This document shows positions 43,165 through 45,181 of a stretch of DNA of 45,181 nucleotides, piece after piece (positions within the stretch are counted from its first letter, which is position 1; each line of letters begins with the position of its first letter). Source of the stretch: an uncultured bacterium (GTDB taxonomy: Bacteria; Desulfobacterota; Desulfobaccia; Desulfobaccales; 0-14-0-80-60-11). Location of the stretch: NCBI GenBank assembly GCA_937943575.1, contig CALEAV010000017.1:1-45181 (forward strand), read 5' to 3'. A model generated the notes under the pieces. It did no database searches. It worked only from the letters and a program-made list of their open reading frames with translations, and was not told where the DNA came from. The position numbers and the translations under genes are program-made.

Positions 43165-43354
43165 GCTCACCTCCTCCCGATCCAGGGGGCGGAAGGCTTG
43201 GGAGAGAACAGGCCGGAAAGGACCGTGCCCGGCCGCAGGAAACCGTTAAATTCTTCACCAATAATGCCCATGGCTGCAGGGGACGGGTCTTGCAGCAGGC
43301 CCCGGAGCCGGAAGAGCGGCCCGGCGGCGGCAGGCCTGCCCCAGAGGTGATACC

Positions 43355-43639
43355 ATGGCCATCACCAGGGACGAAGTGCTGCACGTGGCCTCCCTGGCCC
43401 GACTCGCCCTGGCGCCGGAGGAGGTGGAGCTCTTCACCCGCCAGCTGGGTGACATTCTCGCTTACGTCAACCAGCTGGCCGCGGTGGACACCACCGGGGT
43501 GGCGCCCATGACCCATGTGCTTCCCGAGCCCGAGGCCTTCCGGGAGGATGTGGTCACAGAGAGCCTGCCCCGGGAGGAGGCCCTGGCCAACGCCCCGGCG
43601 GCGGAGGAGGGCGCCTTTGTGGTGCCCCGGGTGATCTGA
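43355..43639 (+). CDS. gatC: Asp-tRNA(Asn)/Glu-tRNA(Gln) amidotransferase subunit C
   Basis: GatC is the small belt subunit that stabilises GatA and GatB in the GatCAB transamidation complex. The 94-residue product shows the family pattern ITRDEVLHVASLARLALAPEEVELFTRQLGDILAYVNQLAAVDTTGVAPMTHV and ends with FVVPRVI. AGAGGTGATACC is its ribosome binding site. gatA follows 89 nt later. Presence of GatCAB implies indirect charging of Gln-tRNA or Asn-tRNA. Confidence 0.95.
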   Translation: MAITRDEVLHVASLARLALAPEEVELFTRQLGDILAYVNQLAAVDTTGVAPMTHVLPEPEAFREDVVTESLPREEALANAPAAEEGAFVVPRVI

Positions 43640-43728
43640 ACCCCGCAGGCGGCATGGTTGAAGAGCGCCTCCGTGCTTTTCGGCGACCCGGCAAGAGAAC
43701 GTAAGGGATAAAGACGGTTTTGGCTGCC

Positions 43729-45181
43729 ATGACCGACGAACTGTGCCGCCTCAGCCTCACCGAGCTGAGCCGGCGGCTTCAGGCCGGCGAGGTCTCCCCG
43801 GTGGAGGTGACCGAGGCCTTTTTGGCCCGCATCGACCGGGTGGACCCGCATATCCGGGCCTACCTCACGGTGGACGCCGAAGGGGCCCGGGAGCAGGCCA
43901 GGGCCGCCCAGGCCCGGCTGGCCAAGGGGGAGGCGGGCCCCCTCACCGGCATCCCCTTGGCCCTCAAGGACCTCCTGGCCACCCGGGGCCTGCGCACCAC
44001 CTGCGCCTCCAGGATGCTGGCCACCTTCGTGCCGCCCTATGACGCCACCGTGGTGGCCCGCCTGAGGGAGGCGGGGGCGGTGTTTCTCGGCAAGGTGAAC
44101 CTGGATGAGTTCGCCATGGGCTCCTCCACGGAGACCTCGGCCTTCGGCCCCACCCACAACCCCTGGAACCGGGACTGCACCCCCGGGGGCTCCAGCGGCG
44201 GCTCCGCCGCGGCGGTGGCGGCGGACCTGTGCACCGCCTCCCTGGGGTCGGACACCGGCGGCTCCATCCGCCAGCCCGCCTCCCACTGCGGCGTGGTGGG
44301 GCTCAAGCCCACCTACGGCCGGGTCTCCCGCTTCGGCCTCATCGCCTACGCCTCCTCCCTGGACCAGATCGGCCCCATCACCAAGGAGGTGCGGGATGCC
44401 GCCGTCCTCCTCACCGCCATCGCCGGCCACGACCCCCGGGATTCCACCTCCATGCGGGCGCCGGTGCCGGATTACACTGCGGGCCTGGGGCGGGAGATCA
44501 CCGGCCTCACCGTGGGCGTCCCCCGGGAGTATCTGGGGGAGGGGGTGGATCCGGCGGTGAAGGAGGCGGTGGCCCGGGCGCTTGCCACCCTGGAGGGTCT
44601 GGGGGCGAGGCTTATCGAGGTGAGCCTGCCCCATACGGCCTACGCCGTGGCCGCCTACTACCTCATCGCCACCGCCGAGGCCTCCTCCAATCTGGCCCGC
44701 TATGACGGGGTGAAGTATGGCCTCCGGGCGGCGGGGAAAAACCTGCTGGACACTTATCTGGAAACGCGCACCCAGGGATTCGGGCCGGAGGTGCGGCGCC
44801 GCATCATGCTGGGCACCTATGCCCTGTCCGCCGGCTACTATGAGGCCTACTACCGCAAGGCCTCCCAGGTGCGGGCCCTCATCCGACGGGATTTTGACGC
44901 CGCCTTCGCCGCCTGCCGGGTGCTGGCCGGGCCGGTGGCCCCTACCCCGGCCTTCCGCCTGGGGGAGAAGCTGGCCGACCCCCTCACCATGTATCTCTCG
45001 GACATCTTCACCATCCCGGTGAATCTGGCGGGGCTGCCGGCCATCTCGGTGCCCTGCGGGATAAGCACGGAGGGCCTCCCCATCGGCCTGCAGCTGATGG
45101 GCCCGCCCCTGGGGGAGGAGGCGGTGCTCCAGACGGCCTACGCCTTTGAGCAGGCCACGGAGTTTCATCGGCGCAAGCCGC
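43729..45181 (+). CDS. gatA: Asp-tRNA(Asn)/Glu-tRNA(Gln) amidotransferase subunit A (partial)
   Basis: GatA is the amidase subunit that releases ammonia from glutamine. The frame runs from ATG at 43729 to the end of the window without a stop: 484 codons, so only a few residues are missing from a typical 485-490. The Ser-cisSer-Lys triad is present as Lys80 (LALKDLL), Ser155 (PGGSSGGSA) and Ser179 ([11 protein letters not shown]), with exact family spacing. A TTG at 43720 would add three residues. gatB is expected downstream, here or elsewhere in the genome. Confidence 0.95.
   Translation, partial: MTDELCRLSLTELSRRLQAGEVSPVEVTEAFLARIDRVDPHIRAYLTVDAEGAREQARAAQARLAKGEAGPLTGIPLALKDLLATRGLRTTCASRMLATFVPPYDATVVARLREAGAVFLGKVNLDEFAMGSSTETSAFGPTHNPWNRDCTPGGSSGGSAAAVAADLCTASLGSDTGGSIRQPASHCGVVGLKPTYGRVSRFGLIAYASSLDQIGPITKEVRDAAVLLTAIAGHDPRDSTSMRAPVPDYTAGLGREITGLTVGVPREYLGEGVDPAVKEAVARALATLEGLGARLIEVSLPHTAYAVAAYYLIATAEASSNLARYDGVKYGLRAAGKNLLDTYLETRTQGFGPEVRRRIMLGTYALSAGYYEAYYRKASQVRALIRRDFDAAFAACRVLAGPVAPTPAFRLGEKLADPLTMYLSDIFTIPVNLAGLPAISVPCGISTEGLPIGLQLMGPPLGEEAVLQTAYAFEQATEFHRRKP

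Larger units (their letters stand above)
42924..43354. other. Divergent intergenic region between transketolase and gatC
   Basis: This 431-nt region holds a + strand promoter (43074-43104) and a strongly folded leader or small RNA candidate (43111-43354). No coding frame in it is credible. It does not match the RNase P, SRP, tmRNA or T-box features I know. Confidence 0.55.

Noticed and set aside
43105-43354. T-box, SRP RNA or RNase P RNA upstream of gatC
   Set aside because: No T-box AGGGTGG-ACCGCG block, no SRP GTCCGGAAGGAAGCAGC-like apical loop, and no RNase P GAGGAAAGTCCGG-like element was found.

Overview
The window is GC-rich housekeeping DNA from what looks like an anaerobic Desulfobacterota (former Deltaproteobacteria) bacterium. 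This placement is an inference. It rests on the continuous str-S10-spc-alpha ribosomal block, an 11-gene complex I operon without nuoEFG, a DUF1844 gene inside a serA/ispE/prs/pth cluster, a two-gene transketolase and GatCA. No tRNA, rRNA, CRISPR array, insertion sequence or prophage gene was seen.

Region 1 (2-15983, + strand): the 3' end of tuf, then rpsJ-rplCDWB-rpsS-rplV-rpsC-rplP-rpmC-rpsQ-rplNXE-rpsZ-rpsH-rplFR-rpsE-rpmD-rplO-secY-adk-map-infA-rpmJ-rpsMKD-rpoA-rplQ, closed by an intrinsic terminator. Several genes start on GTG or TTG, and several spacers of about 60-110 nt carry strong GC hairpins.

Region 2 (16185-25130, + strand): an exported NlpC/P60 peptidase with its own promoter and a structured leader that could hide its ribosome binding site. 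A second promoter then drives a serine-synthesis pair (class V aminotransferase and SerA). These are followed by DUF1844, ispE, prs, pth and an unknown 163-residue protein. A PspF-like sigma54 activator without a sensor domain follows, behind an AT-rich promoter. ispE appears to start on CTG.

Region 3 (25138-35117, - strand): nuoABCDHIJKLMN, read from a promoter at the right end to a terminator at the left end. The NADH-oxidising subunits NuoE, F and G are absent, so the electron donor is probably ferredoxin or another carrier. NuoL has a His-rich loop and NuoI has a long charged tail.

Region 4 (35118-45181): a creatininase-family hydrolase and a small unknown gene on +. On - are der, an S41 carboxy-terminal protease, an upstream S41 paralog that has lost its catalytic residues, and a split transketolase. 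gatC and a nearly complete gatA on + reach the window edge behind a long structured leader.

I found no new multi-gene defence, mobile or biosynthetic system. The best leads are the S41 protease/pseudoprotease pair, the CTG start of ispE, the two structured leaders (NlpC/P60 and gatC) and the orphan sigma54 activator.
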